From NCBI GenBank assembly GCA_000231825.2, contig JH720326.1, positions 278,433 to 342,432 of the forward strand: a stretch of 64,000 bases of DNA, written 5' to 3'. Below the pieces are notes generated by a model. It was not told where the DNA came from and ran no database searches. It saw only the letters and a program-made list of their open reading frames with translations. Position 1 is the stretch's first letter. The number at the start of each line of letters is the position of its first letter. The DNA is from Tetrahymena elliotti 4EA (taxonomy: Eukaryota; Ciliophora; Oligohymenophorea; Hymenostomatida; Tetrahymenidae). Both the position numbers and the translations under genes were made by a program. This document shows, one piece after another, positions 62,616 through 64,000 of the stretch.

Positions 62616-64000
62616 TCAATTTTTATTTTCTTATTATTCTGATTTATTTTGATTGACAATTTTCAAGTAATCTTCAAAATCAAAATTAAATGCTTCATGG
62701 GCTACTGAGTAAGAGGATTTAGTAAAATCATTTTGTTCTTAATATTTTTTTTATTCAAAGTTAATCAATATTTGTTTGATATCTACAAAGGGGAAAAGTT
62801 CATTTTGTTTGTACTTAATAAATTTTTTTTACTATAACTCTTAAGTGATTCTATCTCTTTAGATTTCTTTTTAAATTAAATTTTAGTTATTATTATTTTA
62901 GGTATTAATTTTTATTCTTTCTTTTTAGATAACTTTATAAACTTAATCGTAATTGTTACCCTTTTCTGTTTTAAGATCTACTCTTTTGCTTAATTCTTCA
63001 ATATGGTATAAAATATCAGGATTATTGAATATTTCAATCAGAAGTTTCTCTGTTAAAGCAATTGAATCTTTTGATTTTATTTCATATTTTTAGTAAATCC
63101 AATCCATTTTTCTAGATTCAATGAAAGACTCAATTATGCTGCAAGATTAATAAAACAGATTATTGAGTTCTTCTTCAGTCAATCTTATGTGACAATTAGG
63201 GATCTTAGGGTAATTTTTTACTCTAAGGCCAATTTATTCATTCAAAATATCAGTGTATAAATTAATACTTGAAGTTATTATTCTGTTATCTGCATACCCA
63301 ATCTCATAAAATCTAAATAATTCTTTTGATAAATCCTCATAAATTTATTTTGGTTCATTTATTTTTTCTAATAATCTTTTTTTGTATTCTTCAAGTTCAA
63401 TCTTCTCTAAATGGGCTCTCACTAAAAACTTTGAATCTTCTATATTAATATAATAAAATTATTAAGGTTATTCCCCTGTTTTTCCAACCTTCCAAGCTAA
63501 GAAAGTATCTATTTCTGGTTGCCTACCTACAGCAGAAATTAATCCACACATTATATTATCTCTTAAAGTTGATAATTAACGCATCAAACTAGATGTAGCA
63601 AATGACAAAATTGATAGAGATGGATGAATGGTTAAAGCACAAGCTAAGCTCATAGTTAATTAGTAAATACCACTAGCAATATCCAAAATAATATTGACTA
63701 AAGGTAAAAATGCTTTGGTTTAATATCTTTAATATTTACCTAGATTTAAATTAAAAGGATGATCTAAATCATAAATCAATAAATTAAAGATCTGTCTCAG
63801 TAAAAGAAAACATGGAACCCATACCCAAGAAGTAATAGCTAATAAGAAACTTAAAGTTATGTTAGTAATAATAACTACAGGCATGCCTATTCCTTTAAAA
63901 GTTAAACTAAAAAATAAACTCACCAAAGATTCTATGTACTTAAAAATTCTTGCAAAGCTTTTTCCAAGTATACCTCTATCTGGAGAAGCTTCAAAATCTT
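62616..64000 (-). CDS. Membrane protein, C-terminal part (cut by window edge)
   Basis: A continuous minus-strand frame runs from the window end to TGA at 62618-62616, with 460 residues visible. The N-terminus lies beyond 64000. The first ~170 visible residues hold hydrophobic segments, including 'VVIITNITLSFLLAITSWVW' and 'FLPLVNIILDIASGIYQLTM', then 'CALTIHPSLSILSFATSS'. A conserved-looking polar stretch follows: 'LRDNIMCGLISAVGRQPEID' and 'TFLAWKVGKTGEQPQQF'. The remaining ~280 residues are charged, Lys/Glu/Gln-rich and mostly helical, ending 'FEDYLKIVNQNKS'. This looks like a multi-pass membrane domain with a long cytosolic C-terminal tail. I do not recognise the family. No intron is needed in the visible part. 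Confidence 0.8.

Noticed and set aside
1..64000. Reading the window with the standard code
   Set aside because: Known families (SF3A2, glycerol kinase, BPI, jacalin) are interrupted by many TAA/TAG codons at positions where Gln fits; TGA alone ends them. The standard code gives only fragments.
1..64000. CRISPR arrays, insertion sequences, telomeric repeats, chromosome-breakage sites
   Set aside because: No regularly spaced repeat array, transposase, GGGGTT-type repeat or breakage-site consensus was seen on reading both strands.

Overview
The window reads as macronuclear-type DNA of an oligohymenophorean ciliate, most like Tetrahymena. The evidence is in the sequence. The DNA is extremely AT-rich. 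Every convincing gene uses TAA and TAG freely as glutamine and ends at TGA. Introns are GT...AG, AT-rich, and mostly about 48-100 nt with a few of 200-570 nt. Genes are separated by long AT-only spacers, and starts tend to sit in an A-rich context before ATG. Under the standard code almost all genes here look broken, so every call below was made by reading with TGA as the only stop and splicing by hand.

Left part (1.6-17.7 kb): three tandem, same-strand paralogs of an unrecognised multi-pass membrane protein (1603-3933, 4497-6606, 7357-9891), each with one intron at the same place. The last is followed by decayed extra copies of its own 3' end. Next comes a pair of smaller four-pass membrane proteins with a Cys-bearing loop (10789-11884, 13821-14748), again sharing their one intron position, and a secreted LBP/BPI-type lipid-binding protein (16376-17737).

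Middle (17.7-37.6 kb) is gene-poor. It holds a doubtful small gene at 21564, a small probably acylated protein (26024-26497), the splicing factor SF3A2/PRP11 on the minus strand (28246-28929, no intron), and an eight-exon glycerol kinase on the minus strand (35365-37581).

Right-centre (37.8-59.5 kb) is an expanding, self-duplicating locus. Two near-identical tRNA-Asn(GTT) copies lie in a duplicated flank. A truncated 5' fragment of a surface-protein gene follows the first copy, and the full-length gene A (40254-46806, 1808 aa) follows the second. Paralog B (49151-55298, 1811 aa) and a decayed third copy C (56138-59455) complete the array. A and B are large Cys-rich, LamG-like ectodomain proteins with about six C-terminal membrane segments and identical exon layout. 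Several blocks are base-for-base identical, one of them spanning an intron, which points to recent gene conversion.

Right end: a proline-rich jacalin-type lectin (60001-60747, minus) and the 3' part of a membrane protein that runs off the window (62616-64000, minus).

Housekeeping genes (SF3A2, glycerol kinase, tRNA-Asn) are interspersed with lineage-specific membrane and secreted families. Functions of the latter are not inferable beyond topology and domain type.
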